Shown: positions 16,602 through 25,804 of the stretch, piece by piece
How the letters are laid out: the number at the start of each line of letters is the position of its first letter
Numbering within the stretch: the stretch's first letter is position 1
Source: an uncultured Oscillospiraceae bacterium
Lineage (GTDB): Bacteria; Bacillota; Clostridia; Oscillospirales; Oscillospiraceae
Reading direction: 5' to 3'
Assembly (NCBI GenBank): GCA_910584045.1
Contig: CAJTYO010000001.1
Span: forward strand, 68,174-132,173
DNA: 64,000 nucleotides
The notes under the pieces: generated by a model
Database searches by the model: none
What the model was told of the DNA's origin: nothing
What the model saw: only the letters and a program-made list of their open reading frames with translations
Program-made: the position numbers and the translations under genes

Positions 16602-17120
16602 TTACCAGCGGCTGTTCTCGCCGTCGGTCAGTACGCCGTCCACGTCGTGGACGCGGGCGTTGTCCAGCATACGCTGGAAGGTGGTGGTGCTGGTTCCCCG
16701 GGCGACGGCGCTGCGGCCGCCCTCCACCATGCCGGTCACCGCGTCGCCCACGTCGTCCGCGGCGCGGCGCACGGCGCTGCCCGCACGGCTGAGGCCGGTG
16801 GAACCGGTGCTGCCGTCTGCGGCGGCGCCGCCGGAGCCGGGTGCAGCATTGTTGTCAAGGCTGCCGCCGGTCCCGGGACCGGTGATGCCGTTGTCATTGG
16901 GGCCGCCGGGGGCGGAGCCGTTGTTAAGACTGCCGTTGTTGGGGCTGCCGCTGCCGTTGGGATTGTTGTCGCCGTTGAGGCTGCCGTTGTTGTTGACGCC
17001 GTTGTTGTCCATGACGCCGCTGTTGTTCTGATCGTCCGGGGCGTTGTCGTCCCTGTTGCCGCAGGCCGCCATAGACAGAACCATCGCCAGAGCGGCCGCA
17101 AGTATCGCAGCTTTTTTCAT
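16602..17120 (-). CDS. Asn/Gly-rich predicted lipoprotein
   Basis: 172 aa. MKKAAILAAALAMVLSMAAC is a lipoprotein signal with the lipid-modified cysteine at residue 20. Residues about 25-105 are almost entirely Asn, Gly, Ser, Asp and Pro, a disordered spacer. The C-terminal part has an alanine-rich amphipathic stretch (SAVRRAADDVGDAVTGMVEGG) and ends with RMLDNARVHDVDGVLTDGENSRW. The ATG at 17120 follows GGAGGAAG with ideal spacing. I do not recognise the family. A surface-attached tether is an inference from composition only. Confidence 0.75.
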   Translation of the reverse strand: MKKAAILAAALAMVLSMAACGNRDDNAPDDQNNSGVMDNNGVNNNGSLNGDNNPNGSGSPNNGSLNNGSAPGGPNDNGITGPGTGGSLDNNAAPGSGGAAADGSTGSTGLSRAGSAVRRAADDVGDAVTGMVEGGRSAVARGTSTTTFQRMLDNARVHDVDGVLTDGENSRW

Positions 17121-17261
17121 CTGAATCTTCCTCCTTCCTGATACGCGCAATATGCGCTGGAGCTAGTATTTGCGGCGGCGCGGATTTTACTGCTGCGAGT
17201 TTTTGCAAATTTTTCGGAAATGCTATGCAGGGGCAGTTCCCGCTTTTGTGAGGAGAAAGCA

Positions 17262-17820
17262 ATGAAGCTTGTATTTTTAATAGGAGATTCCGCCGTGGGA
17301 AAGATGACCGTGGGACAGGAATTGATGAAAATCACCGGCCTGCGTCTATTTCATAACCACATGACCATCGAACCCGTGCTGGAGATATTCGGGGACTTTA
17401 ACGGAACGGCCATCAACCGTCTGCGTGAGGTTATTTTTGAGGAATTTGCCGCCTCGGGCCAATACGGGATGATATTCCACCTATATGTGGGCCTTTGATA
17501 TGCCCTCTGATTGGGCATATATTGCGCACGTGATGGAAATTTTTCGGAGCAAAAACGAGGACACGGCGTTTTACTGCGCGGAGCTTGTCGCGCCAATAGA
17601 GGTCCGCCTGCAAAGAAACTCGACGGAGAACAGACTGCGCAGCAAGGCCTCCAAGAGGGATGCTGCCGCCTCCAGCCGGCGGCTGATACGCGACGACGAA
17701 CTGCACCGCATGGAGAGCCGGGACGGGGAGGTCCCCTTTGACAGCTACATAAAGATAAACAACGCCGCTCTTCCTCCCGAGGAGGCGGCGCGGCGAATAA
17801 AAGAGGCTTTTCACCTATAA
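17262..17820 (+). pseudogene. P-loop kinase-like gene split by a +1 frameshift
   Basis: The 5' half (17262-17498) encodes MKLVFLIGDSAVGKMTVGQEL with a Walker A motif and FHNHMTIEPVLEIFG, then runs into a stop. The 3' half continues in another frame from about 17480 to 17820 (MWAFDMPSDWAYIAHV..., TENRLRSKASKRDAAASSRRL). Removing one C from the TTCCACC at 17475-17481 restores one 185-residue protein reading GMIFTYMWAFD. The family is a small ATP-binding shikimate/AAA-type kinase of unknown substrate. It is either a recent pseudogene or a sequencing error. GAGGAG precedes the ATG. Confidence 0.75.
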
Positions 17821-17845
17821 CCTTGACAGATTGGAGACAGTTTCT

Positions 17846-18784
17846 ATGAAGGAAGTTTATGACGTTATCATCCTGGGCGGCGGTCCGGCGGGACTGGCCG
17901 CGGGGCTGTACGCGGGACGCGCCCGGCTGAAAACCCTGCTCATCGAGAAGGGGGGCGACGGCGGGCAGATCGCCCTCAGTGCGGACGTGGAGAACTACCC
18001 CGGCCAGCTGCTGGAGGGGGAAACCGGGGGCAGTCTGGCCGCGCGGATGGCGGAGCAGTGCCGACGCTTCGGCGTGGAGCGCCGCACCGACGAGATTCAC
18101 GCGGCGGCGCTGGACGGCGATGTGAAGCGCCTGACCGGCGGCGAGGGCGAATATCTGGCCCGGACCCTCATCATCGCCTCCGGCGCGGCCCCCAGGCCCA
18201 TCGGCTGTGAGAATGAGGCGGATTTCATCGGCAAGGGCATATCCTACTGCGCCACCTGCGACGGGGCGTTCTTCCGCGGGCTGGACGTCTATGTGGCGGG
18301 CGGCGGGGACAGCGCGGTGGAGGAGGCCATCTTCCTCACCCGCTTCGCCAGGAGCGTCACCATCGTTCACCGGCGGGATACGCTGCGGGCCGCCAGGTCC
18401 ATCCAGGAGCGGGCCTTCGCCGAGCCCAAAATCCGCTTTCTGTGGGACAGCGTGGTGGTCCGGGCCGAGGGGGGCGACCTGCTGGAGGCGCTGACCATCC
18501 AAAACGTGAAGACCGGGGAGCTGACCCGCGTCAGCGCATCGGAGGAGGACGGGATGCTGGGACTCTTCGGCTTTGTGGGACATCTGCCCAATACGGCGCT
18601 CTTCGAGGGACAGCTGCCCCTGGAGAGGGGCTATATCCCCACCGACGAGGATATGCGCACGTCGGTTCCGGGGGTATTCGCGGCGGGGGATGTGCGGGTG
18701 AAAAGCCTGCGCCAGGTGGTCACCGCCGCCGCCGACGGGGCCGTGGCCGCCGTGCAGGCGGAGCGGTTTCTGGCGGAGAGCTGA
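17846..18784 (+). CDS. Thioredoxin-disulfide reductase (TrxB-like)
   Basis: 312 aa FAD/NADPH disulfide reductase of low-molecular-weight type. The FAD-binding GGGPAGLAAGLYAGRA is at residues 11-26, the redox-active CATC at residues 135-138, the NADPH-binding GGGDSAVEEA after it, and the second FAD motif VFAAGDV near the C-terminus. It transfers electrons from NADPH to thioredoxin or a thioredoxin-like partner; none is encoded nearby. The ATG at 17846 follows GGAGAC. It lies 25 bases after the frameshifted kinase. Confidence 0.9.
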   Translation: MKEVYDVIILGGGPAGLAAGLYAGRARLKTLLIEKGGDGGQIALSADVENYPGQLLEGETGGSLAARMAEQCRRFGVERRTDEIHAAALDGDVKRLTGGEGEYLARTLIIASGAAPRPIGCENEADFIGKGISYCATCDGAFFRGLDVYVAGGGDSAVEEAIFLTRFARSVTIVHRRDTLRAARSIQERAFAEPKIRFLWDSVVVRAEGGDLLEALTIQNVKTGELTRVSASEEDGMLGLFGFVGHLPNTALFEGQLPLERGYIPTDEDMRTSVPGVFAAGDVRVKSLRQVVTAAADGAVAAVQAERFLAES

Positions 18785-18844
18785 CATCGGACGAGTCGGG
18801 AAGCCGGCGGCCCCACATTTTTTTCCCCGAAGAGCCGGAATGCG

Positions 18845-18873
18845 TTGCATATTTCGACAAAATATGATATGGT
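18845..18873 (+). promoter_or_regulatory. Putative promoter of the zinc-ribbon/Ig-like gene
   Basis: -35 TTGCAT (18845-18850) and -10 TATGGT (18868-18873) at 17 bp in the 339-base gap after trxB. The remaining 250 bases to the start codon form a long leader in which no recognised element was found. Confidence 0.45.
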
Positions 18874-19123
18874 TTAAGAAAGAACCCGTATATACAACCG
18901 CTGAACGCTGCCAGTCCGGTCTTTTTTCCGCCATGCTGCGCCGGGTTTCCCTTGTCATGCTGACGCATGGCTGAGGAGGAGCGCCCCGTCTGACGCGAAA
19001 AATCCTTGCCAATCCAGCATCCCCCGGTTGTGAACACAGGTTCAACGCATGCCGGAGTCCACCTTTCCCCGCAAAATCGGGCAGATCCGGCCCTGCAAGA
19101 AATTTAGAAAGTGGGTGGCCTCT

Positions 19124-19876
19124 ATGAGCAGCCGGCAGTGTCTAAAATGTGGCAGACGGTATCCCTCCTCCTATCGAAGATGCCCCTATTGCTCCGGGCA
19201 GGGGGAGGGCAGACGCCGCCGGCCTGCCGGACCGATGGAGATCGCCGCCGCGCTGCTGCGGCGGCGGGATTCCCGCCGGTTCCTCCTGTGCACCGCCTTC
19301 TTTCTGGTAATCGCCCTGCTGGGGCTTATTATCACCCAGTGCTCGAAGCCCAAAGAACCGGATAAGACCAAGCCCTCTGTCCAGACCGTGCGCCCCCTGC
19401 CCATCTCCCTGTCCCAGGGGGCCGCGTCCCTCCTGACGGGGGAGAGCGTGACCCTGACCGTCTCCGGCGGGTATGACACGCTGATCTGGACCTCCTCCGA
19501 CGAGGCGGTGGCCGTGGTGGAAAACGGGCGGATCACCGGACGGGCGGCGGGTACGGCGCGGATCGCCGCCTCCACCGGCACGGAGTCCGTATACTGCGAC
19601 GTGAGCGTACAGGAGCCTCCTCAGCCCAGCGTGGCCGAGCTGGCCCTGAACCACAAGGACTTTACGATGCGCCCCGGAGACCCGGCTGTGCAGATGAAGA
19701 TACGGGTGAAGGAGACGAAGGATGCCTATGACGGCGAGGTGGTCTGGGCCAGTCAGGACGTTACCGTCGCCACCGTCAGCGAGACCGGTCTGGTGGAGCG
19801 GGCAGGCCGGGGCAGCACCGTCATCACCGCCACGGCGGGCGGGCAGACCCTGGAGTGCATTGTCCGGGTGAAATGA
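19124..19876 (+). CDS. Membrane protein with zinc ribbon and Big_2-like Ig domains
   Basis: 250 aa. The N-terminus carries a C-x2-C ... C-x2-C zinc ribbon (CLKCGRRY...CPYC). One transmembrane segment follows at residues about 60-80 (FLLCTAFFLVIALLGLII). The C-terminal part holds two bacterial Ig-like (Big_2) units: the first has LIWTSSDEAVAVVENGRITG, the second VVWASQDVTVATVSETGLV. Topology would be cytoplasmic ribbon and exported Ig domains. The chosen ATG gives the ribbon a clean start; the frame is open 25 codons upstream without a better ribosome site. Function unknown. Confidence 0.75.
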   Translation: MSSRQCLKCGRRYPSSYRRCPYCSGQGEGRRRRPAGPMEIAAALLRRRDSRRFLLCTAFFLVIALLGLIITQCSKPKEPDKTKPSVQTVRPLPISLSQGAASLLTGESVTLTVSGGYDTLIWTSSDEAVAVVENGRITGRAAGTARIAASTGTESVYCDVSVQEPPQPSVAELALNHKDFTMRPGDPAVQMKIRVKETKDAYDGEVVWASQDVTVATVSETGLVERAGRGSTVITATAGGQTLECIVRVK

Positions 19877-19918
19877 TCGATATATCTGTTTTTAATATTA
19901 ATATGAAGGAGAGAACCT

Positions 19919-21148
19919 ATGCAGAAAAAATTCGAGGAATACGCAAAACTCCTGGTGGAGGTGGGCGTCAACATCCAGAAGGGACAGAATCTGGTGATCA
20001 ACTGCCCCGTGGACTGCGCCTGGTTCGCGCGGCTGTGTGCGAAGGCCGCCTATGACGCCGGATGCCGGGAGGTTATTATGGCCTGGGGAGACGATATGCT
20101 CTCCCGGGAAAAATATCTCCGGGCGGCGGACGACGTGTTTGACTCAGTGCCGGAGTGGCGCGTCCGCTTCCTCACAGACTACGCCAAGGAGGGGGCGGCC
20201 ACCCTGCACATCGCCGCCTCCGATCCCGAGCTGCTCAAGGGCGTGGAGCAGGACCGGATGGTCCGCTCCGCCCGGGCCAGCGGCGCGGCTCTGAAGGAGT
20301 ACCGCCAGATGCAGATGTCCAACGCCTTCCCCTGGTGCATCGGCGCCATGCCGGCGCCCAGCTGGGCGAAGAAGGTCTTCCCCGGTCTCAGCGAGGAGGA
20401 GGCCATGGAGAAGCTGTGGAACGCGATCCTCTCCGCCGTCCGCGTGGAGGGTAAGGGCGACGCGGTCCAGGGCTGGAGAGCGCACCTGGACACCCTCCAG
20501 ATCCGCATCGACAAGCTCAACGAGCTGCGGCTGGAGAGCCTGCACTACACCAACAGCCTGGGAACCGACCTGACCATCCGTCTGCCGGAGGACCACATCT
20601 GGGGCGGCGGCGACGGCGTCAGCAAGGCAGGGGTCCATTTCATTGCCAACATGCCCACCGAGGAAATTTTTACCGCTCCCCTCAAGAACGGAATCGACGG
20701 CGTGGTCTACGCTTCCATGCCCCTGTCTCTGAAGGGCGAGCTGGTGGACAAGTTCCACTTCGTCATTCGGGAGGGCAAAATCGTGGAGGTCCACGCCGAG
20801 GTGGGCGAGGAGAAGCTGAAGGCCGAGATCACCCTGGACGAGGGCGCGTCCTACTTCGGCGAGGTGGCCCTGGTGCCCTACGACAGCCCCATCCGCAACC
20901 AGGAGCTGCTGTTCTACGAGACGCTGTTTGACGAGAACGCCGCCTGCCATCTGGCCTTCGGCGAGGCATACTCCGAGTGCATCAAGGGCGGAGAGGAGAT
21001 GTCCAAGGAGGAGCTGAAGGCCCACGGGCTCAACGACTCCATCACCCATGTGGACTTCATGGTGGGCACCGCCGACCTGTGCATCACCGGCAAAACCCGC
21101 GACGGGAAAGACGTTCCCATCTTTGTGGACGGCAATTTCGCGCTGTAA
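19919..21148 (+). CDS. Aminopeptidase, M29 family (AmpS/PepS-type)
   Basis: 409 aa, full length for M29 metallopeptidases, which remove N-terminal residues from peptides in the cytoplasm with two metal ions. Recognisable parts are VEVGVNIQKGQNLVINCPVD at the N-terminus, HYTNSLGTDLTIRLPEDHIWGGG, NMPTEEIFTAP, the GEVALVPYDSPI glutamate region, LAFGEAY, and the C-terminal HVDFMVGTADLCI...DGKDVPIFVDGNFAL. It starts behind AAGGAGAG. A bidirectional terminator follows. Confidence 0.93.
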   Translation: MQKKFEEYAKLLVEVGVNIQKGQNLVINCPVDCAWFARLCAKAAYDAGCREVIMAWGDDMLSREKYLRAADDVFDSVPEWRVRFLTDYAKEGAATLHIAASDPELLKGVEQDRMVRSARASGAALKEYRQMQMSNAFPWCIGAMPAPSWAKKVFPGLSEEEAMEKLWNAILSAVRVEGKGDAVQGWRAHLDTLQIRIDKLNELRLESLHYTNSLGTDLTIRLPEDHIWGGGDGVSKAGVHFIANMPTEEIFTAPLKNGIDGVVYASMPLSLKGELVDKFHFVIREGKIVEVHAEVGEEKLKAEITLDEGASYFGEVALVPYDSPIRNQELLFYETLFDENAACHLAFGEAYSECIKGGEEMSKEELKAHGLNDSITHVDFMVGTADLCITGKTRDGKDVPIFVDGNFAL

Positions 21149-21163
21149 TATGACACAAAAAGG

Positions 21164-21194
21164 GGAGGCCATCCCGGCGGGGATGGCCTCTCTT
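21164..21194. terminator. Bidirectional terminator
   Basis: An 11-bp perfect stem (21164-21174 with 21179-21189) with a 4-base loop is flanked by CTTTTCG on plus and, on minus, by CCCCTTTTTGTG. It serves the aminopeptidase gene and the convergent heptad-repeat gene. Confidence 0.85.
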
Positions 21195-21211
21195 TTCGTT
21201 ATATGGGGCCG

Positions 21212-22873
21212 TTACTCCATCTTAATGGCCGCTGTGCGGTAGATGAACTTCACCTGTCCGCCGGCCTCCTCGCCGCCGCTGAAGGAGCGGTAGTCCTTTG
21301 CCGCCTGAACCACGGCTTCCAGCCGGTCCGCCAGCAGCTCCAGGTCGCCGTCCAGAGCCTCGATGATCTTCTGAACACCCTTCTCATTGAACTCGTCCAG
21401 CCCGCCGGCAAGCTCCCCAGCCCCGTCATGGAGCTGCTTTACGCCGTCTGTGAGGGCGGGGATATTCTGCCGGAGAGCCTGGAGCCCGCCGTCCAGCTGC
21501 TGCGCGCCCTGGTCGAGGGCGGCGGCTCCCTGTCTGAGCGCACCCGCGCCGGAGGCGGCCTCATCCACCCCGGCCGTGTACTGCCGGAGGCCCTGGTAAA
21601 AAGCGCTGTAGCTGTCCAGAGAGGCTTTCAGGACCGTCAGCTTCTGCCCGGAGGGACTGTCGCCGCCCAGAAGGGCCACGGCCCCGTCCAGGACCTTGCC
21701 GTAGTTCTCCGCCGTCAGCTCCGGCAGCTTCGCGCCGCTGGCGGACAGCTGCTGGTTGGCGGAGGCCAGGAGGGACTGGAAGACCTCCTCCGCGCCGCTG
21801 TTGAGGACTTCGCTGCCGGCGCTGAGCTTTTCCAGTCCGGTCTGGAGCCCGGCGGCGCCCGCCGACAGCTCAGCCGTTCCGTCTGTCAGCGTGCCGGCGC
21901 CATCCGCCAGCTGCTCCACCCCGCCGGCCAACTGACTGGATTTCTCCAACAGCTCGCCAAGGCCGCCGTACAGTCTGCCGGAGCCGTCCAGCAGTTGGTC
22001 CATGGCGTCCTCCAGCTCCGCCAAAGAGTCGCTCAGGCCATCCGCGTCAGTCAGCTTTGACGTGTCCAGCCCGGCGAAGGGCTCGCTGACGGCGACGGTA
22101 AAGGTGGTTTCCAGCGCGAAGTCCGTCACGTCGGCGGAGATTTCCACATAGTCGGGAATATCCAGGTCCTCCTTCTCCAGCCGCAGGCTCTCCTGAAGAC
22201 CGGGGAGGGCCAGGCCGATAACGGCCTGCCGGCTGCCGTCGCTGCACACTCTGCCGTTGACTGCCTCCACGTTGGTGAAGCGGTCCCCGTCCAGCGTCAC
22301 GGCGGTCATCACGGCGAAGGGGACAAAAATTTTTTCTCTCTCGCCGCCGATGTCCGCTTCCACGTATTGATGGTTGACGTAGTCAAAGCGGATGGTCACA
22401 TGGCCGCTCTTTCCGGTCAGCTGGTCCGGGGCGATGGACCGGCCGTCCAGGGTGTAGGAGACGGAGACCTCCACGGGGAGCGCCTTGTCCGTGCTGCCCT
22501 GGCAGTAGATGTCGCCGCCCTGGGCGTCCCAGATCCGGCCCGTGCCGCTGGGCGTGCAGGTCTCATAGCCCTTTACGTTCTCCACCCCGGTCAGAGCGGC
22601 TGCGTCCGCCAGGCGGGCCAGACCCTCCGGATTTTTCAGCCAGTCGCTGACAATCACCTGTTCCACCCGGCCGTCGGAGCCGGCCAGGACGTATACTGTT
22701 TCGTCCCGGCAGGCAGCGGGGCGGGCCGCAGTATCCGCGGCGGTCAATCCGGCGGGGGCGGCGGGGACGGCCTCCCCGCCGGTGGAGGAGCGGGCATATG
22801 CCGCTCCTCCGGCACTCAGGGCCAGGACCGCGCTCAGGCCGAGGGCGGTCAGCTTTATAGATGTTTTTTTCAT
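21212..22873 (-). CDS. Secreted heptad-repeat protein (YhgE/Pip-like extracellular part)
   Basis: 553 aa. It begins with a signal peptide, MKKTSIKLTALGLSAVLALS. The first half is a globular extracellular domain. From residue about 310 to 510 there are many heptads of the xxxLxxG type (LADGAGTLTDGTAELSAGAAGL and similar), the coiled-coil-like pattern seen in YhgE/Pip proteins. Unlike full YhgE/Pip proteins it has no C-terminal transmembrane block. The start follows AGGAGGT and overlaps the MMPL gene by four bases. It is probably a periplasm-equivalent partner of that transporter. Confidence 0.8.
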   Translation of the reverse strand: MKKTSIKLTALGLSAVLALSAGGAAYARSSTGGEAVPAAPAGLTAADTAARPAACRDETVYVLAGSDGRVEQVIVSDWLKNPEGLARLADAAALTGVENVKGYETCTPSGTGRIWDAQGGDIYCQGSTDKALPVEVSVSYTLDGRSIAPDQLTGKSGHVTIRFDYVNHQYVEADIGGEREKIFVPFAVMTAVTLDGDRFTNVEAVNGRVCSDGSRQAVIGLALPGLQESLRLEKEDLDIPDYVEISADVTDFALETTFTVAVSEPFAGLDTSKLTDADGLSDSLAELEDAMDQLLDGSGRLYGGLGELLEKSSQLAGGVEQLADGAGTLTDGTAELSAGAAGLQTGLEKLSAGSEVLNSGAEEVFQSLLASANQQLSASGAKLPELTAENYGKVLDGAVALLGGDSPSGQKLTVLKASLDSYSAFYQGLRQYTAGVDEAASGAGALRQGAAALDQGAQQLDGGLQALRQNIPALTDGVKQLHDGAGELAGGLDEFNEKGVQKIIEALDGDLELLADRLEAVVQAAKDYRSFSGGEEAGGQVKFIYRTAAIKME

Positions 22874-24984
22874 TTTGCATAAACCTCCTGTTTCGAGACG
22901 TACTGTTTGTTTTGGGATGGGATGTGCCGCATACCGGCAGTGGCGGCACAGATCAGCCGGTCGCACAGCAGCAGCAGCGCGGGCAGAATCAGGATGACCG
23001 CCGCCATGCTGATGAGAGCGCCCCGGGCCATGAGCATACACATGGAGCTGATGATGTCGATCTCTGAGTACAGCGCCACGCCGAAGGTGGCGGCAAACAG
23101 GCCCATGCCGGAGACGATGATGGAGGGGATGGAGGCGGCCAGCGCCGTGTGGACGGCCTGACGTTTCTCTGCGCCGCCGATGCGCTCCATCTTATAGCGG
23201 GTTGTCATTAAGATGGCGTAGTCCACTGTGGCCCCCAGCTGGATGGTGCTGATGCAGATGGGAGCGATGAAGGGCAGGCTCTGACCCAGGTAGTGGGGCA
23301 GGCCCAGGTTGACAAAGATGGCCGCCTCGATGACCGCGATGAGGACGAAGGGCAGGACGAAGCTCTTTTCCACCAGAGCGATAATCAGGAAGATGGCGAT
23401 GATGGACACGGCGTTGACCACCTGGAAGTCCCGGCCGGTGGTTTCGATCATATCCTTCATGCAGGGGGCCTCGCCGATGAGCATACCGGAGGGATCGTAC
23501 TTTTTCAGTATGGCGTTGAGCTGGTCCACCTGGCGGCCCACCTCATCGCTGGCCACCTTGTACTCGGAGCTGACCAGCAGCAGTTCCCACTTGCCGCTAT
23601 TAAGCGCACCGGTAACGCTCTCTGGCAGGAACGCCTCCGGCACCCGGGGCCCCACGGCGGATTCCAGACCCAGCACATACTGCACACCCTCGGTCTGCTC
23701 CATCTCCCGGGTCATGGCCCGGACCTCCCGGGCGGGGAGGCCGGCGTTCACCAGGAGCATGTGGGTGGAGGCCATGCCAAAATCCTCGCTGAGCTTTTTG
23801 TTGGCGGTGACATAGGCCATATCCTCCGGCAGACACTGGCCCATGTCGTAGTACACTTCGCCGTTGGTCCGATTATACCCGTACAGCGCCGGGGGGACGA
23901 TCAGGACGAAGAGCGCCAGGAAGACCGGGAAAATTTTGACAACACCGGAGGCAAAGCCCCGCATATCGGGTATCAGGGCCCGGTGGCGGGTCCGCTGGAG
24001 GGGCCGGTCGAACACCAGGATCAGGGCCGGCAGCACCGTCACGCACCCGATAACCCCCAGCAGCACGCCCTTGGCCATGACCACGCCCAGGTCGCGGCCC
24101 ATGGTGAAAGTCATGAAGCACAGGGCGATGAATCCGGCAATGGTTGTGATGGACGAGCCCGTCACCGAGGTGAGAGTGGCCTGGATGGCGGCGGCCATGG
24201 CCTCCCGCTTATCCTCGTGGAGGCGGCGCTGCTCATTGTAGCTGTTCCAGAGGAAGATGGAGTAGTCCATGGTGACGGCCAGCTGGAGCACGGCCGACAG
24301 GGCCTTGGTGATATAGGAGATCTCCCCGAGAAAGTAGTTGGTCCCCAGGTTCAGCAGGATCATCATCCCAATGCTGGCCAGGAACACAAAGGGGATCAGC
24401 CAGCTGTCCAGCAGCGCCAGCATGGCCGCACAGGCCAGAGCCACGGCGATGCCCACATAGATGGGCTCCTCCCGCTCGCACAGGTCCTTCAGATCCGTCA
24501 CCAGCGCGGACATGCCGGAGACGAAGCACTGCGCCCCGGCGATGGAGCGGATCTCCCGGATGGCCTCCATGGTCAGGTCCGAGGAGGTGGACGTGTCGAA
24601 GAACACGGCCATCATGGTGGCGCTGCCCGCGTTGAACGCGTCGTACAGCCGGTCCGGCAGCAGCTCCATAGGGACAGCCGTATCCAGCAGGGAGTCGTAC
24701 CACAGCACGGTCTCCACATGGTCCACCTGCTCGATCTCCTTCTTCAGAGCCGATACGTCCTTGGCGGGCATATCCTCCAGAATGAGGAGGGAGAAGGCGC
24801 CCTTGCCAAACTCCTCCAGCAGCTCGTTCTGACCGATGACGGTCTCCATATCCTCGGGGAGATAGTCGAGCATGTCGTAGTTGATTCTGGTGCCCGCCAT
24901 ACCCAAAACGGCTGGGAGCATCAGCGCCAGGGTGACAATCAGAATGGGAATGCGGCATTTGACCACCGCTTTTGAAAAACGCAT
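22870..24984 (-). CDS. MMPL/RND-family transporter
   Basis: 704 aa built of two similar halves, each with one leading transmembrane helix, an extracellular loop and five more helices: twelve in total. The first loop carries YDMLDYLPEDMETVIGQNELLEEFG and the second YDMGQCLPEDMAYVTANKKLSEDFG, showing the internal duplication. Proton-relay-type motifs TMDYSIFLWNSY and GATVDYAILMTTRY lie in the fourth helix of each half. MMPL proteins export lipids, glycolipids or hydrophobic compounds. It is sandwiched between DUF308 and heptad-repeat genes on the same strand. Confidence 0.88.
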   Translation of the reverse strand: MRFSKAVVKCRIPILIVTLALMLPAVLGMAGTRINYDMLDYLPEDMETVIGQNELLEEFGKGAFSLLILEDMPAKDVSALKKEIEQVDHVETVLWYDSLLDTAVPMELLPDRLYDAFNAGSATMMAVFFDTSTSSDLTMEAIREIRSIAGAQCFVSGMSALVTDLKDLCEREEPIYVGIAVALACAAMLALLDSWLIPFVFLASIGMMILLNLGTNYFLGEISYITKALSAVLQLAVTMDYSIFLWNSYNEQRRLHEDKREAMAAAIQATLTSVTGSSITTIAGFIALCFMTFTMGRDLGVVMAKGVLLGVIGCVTVLPALILVFDRPLQRTRHRALIPDMRGFASGVVKIFPVFLALFVLIVPPALYGYNRTNGEVYYDMGQCLPEDMAYVTANKKLSEDFGMASTHMLLVNAGLPAREVRAMTREMEQTEGVQYVLGLESAVGPRVPEAFLPESVTGALNSGKWELLLVSSEYKVASDEVGRQVDQLNAILKKYDPSGMLIGEAPCMKDMIETTGRDFQVVNAVSIIAIFLIIALVEKSFVLPFVLIAVIEAAIFVNLGLPHYLGQSLPFIAPICISTIQLGATVDYAILMTTRYKMERIGGAEKRQAVHTALAASIPSIIVSGMGLFAATFGVALYSEIDIISSMCMLMARGALISMAAVILILPALLLLCDRLICAATAGMRHIPSQNKQYVSKQEVYAK

Positions 24985-25054
24985 GGGTTTGATAACTTCC
25001 TTTCAATAATTATAGTGGGCGGGATGTTATACTGCATAAAAGAAGGTGATTCTC

Positions 25055-25660
25055 TTATTGGTACTCTCGCACCTCGCAGTACTCCGTCTCAATGACGTCG
25101 GGACGCTGGTTCGTGACGATTTTCACTGTGCTGACGGCTACGCACAGATTCAGAACCCCCTCCGCCAGCAGCGCGGCTCCCAGCAGTGCGGTGAGTATCT
25201 GGACGCTCTCCCAGGGGCGAAAGACCAGCAGCAGACCCACCGCGCCGGTGGCCGCCGCCAGCAGCAGGATGGTCCACCAGGACGGAATGCCGAAGCGCCG
25301 GGCGTCTACGCCGATCTGCACCTTGAACAGTCCGTCGGCCAGAATGGATACGCCCACGGCCAGACAGATGAAGTCCAGCACGTTCTCGGTTCGCAGCAGA
25401 GAAATGATCCCCAGCGCGATCAACAGAATACCGAAGGCCAGATCGTACTGGAAAGCCAGCCGGAACAGGTCCCTGGAGAAATAGCCCACCAGCTTGACGG
25501 CGCCGAACACCACCATGGCCGCGCCCAGCGCCCGTCCGATGACCACCGCCGATTTGGCAGGCAGGGCGATGAACAATACGCCCACCAGGCAGAACACCAC
25601 CGACATGATGATGTATCCCGCCTTGGCGACGCGCATAGGAGCTACGGATCGGTTTTCCAT
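25055..25660 (-). CDS. DUF308/HdeD-like six-helix membrane protein
   Basis: 201 aa with about six hydrophobic helices in a repeated pattern: VFCLVGVLFIALP, GRALGAAMVVFGAVKLVGYF, AFGILLIALGIISL, FICLAVGVSILADGLFKVQIG, WWTILLLAAATGAVGLLLVF and ALLGAALLAEGVLNLCVAV. This is the HdeD/DUF308 pattern. Function of the family is unclear (acid-resistance in E. coli HdeD). The ATG at 25660 follows GGAGGTG. It is the first gene of the export operon and lies 70 bases upstream of the MMPL gene. Confidence 0.8.
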   Translation of the reverse strand: MENRSVAPMRVAKAGYIIMSVVFCLVGVLFIALPAKSAVVIGRALGAAMVVFGAVKLVGYFSRDLFRLAFQYDLAFGILLIALGIISLLRTENVLDFICLAVGVSILADGLFKVQIGVDARRFGIPSWWTILLLAAATGAVGLLLVFRPWESVQILTALLGAALLAEGVLNLCVAVSTVKIVTNQRPDVIETEYCEVREYQ

Positions 25661-25716
25661 AGCATACACCTCCTTTTTGCTTCCCCGGACCGCCGGGGCT
25701 TTTCTTTACAATGGGC

Positions 25717-25741
25717 AGTATAGCGCAGGCGCTCTCGTTTG
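25717..25741 (-). promoter_or_regulatory. Putative promoter of the DUF308-MMPL-heptad operon
   Basis: Minus-strand -10 TATACT (25717-25722) has a poor -35 (TTTTCA or TTTCAA, 16-17 bp upstream). A CCCCGG-CGGT-CCGGGG hairpin lies in the leader between this site and the start codon. Confidence 0.45.
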
Positions 25742-25750
25742 AAAATGGAC

Positions 25751-25787
25751 AAAGAAAAGCCCCGTGCCCAATTTCTGGGCACGGGGC
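25751..25787 (-). terminator. Terminator of the TetR gene
   Basis: A perfect 12-bp stem (25759-25770 with 25776-25787) is followed on the minus strand by TTTTCTTT. It separates tetR from the export operon, so that operon has its own promoter. Confidence 0.85.
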
Positions 25788-25804
25788 GCGGAACTGACCG
25801 AAAA

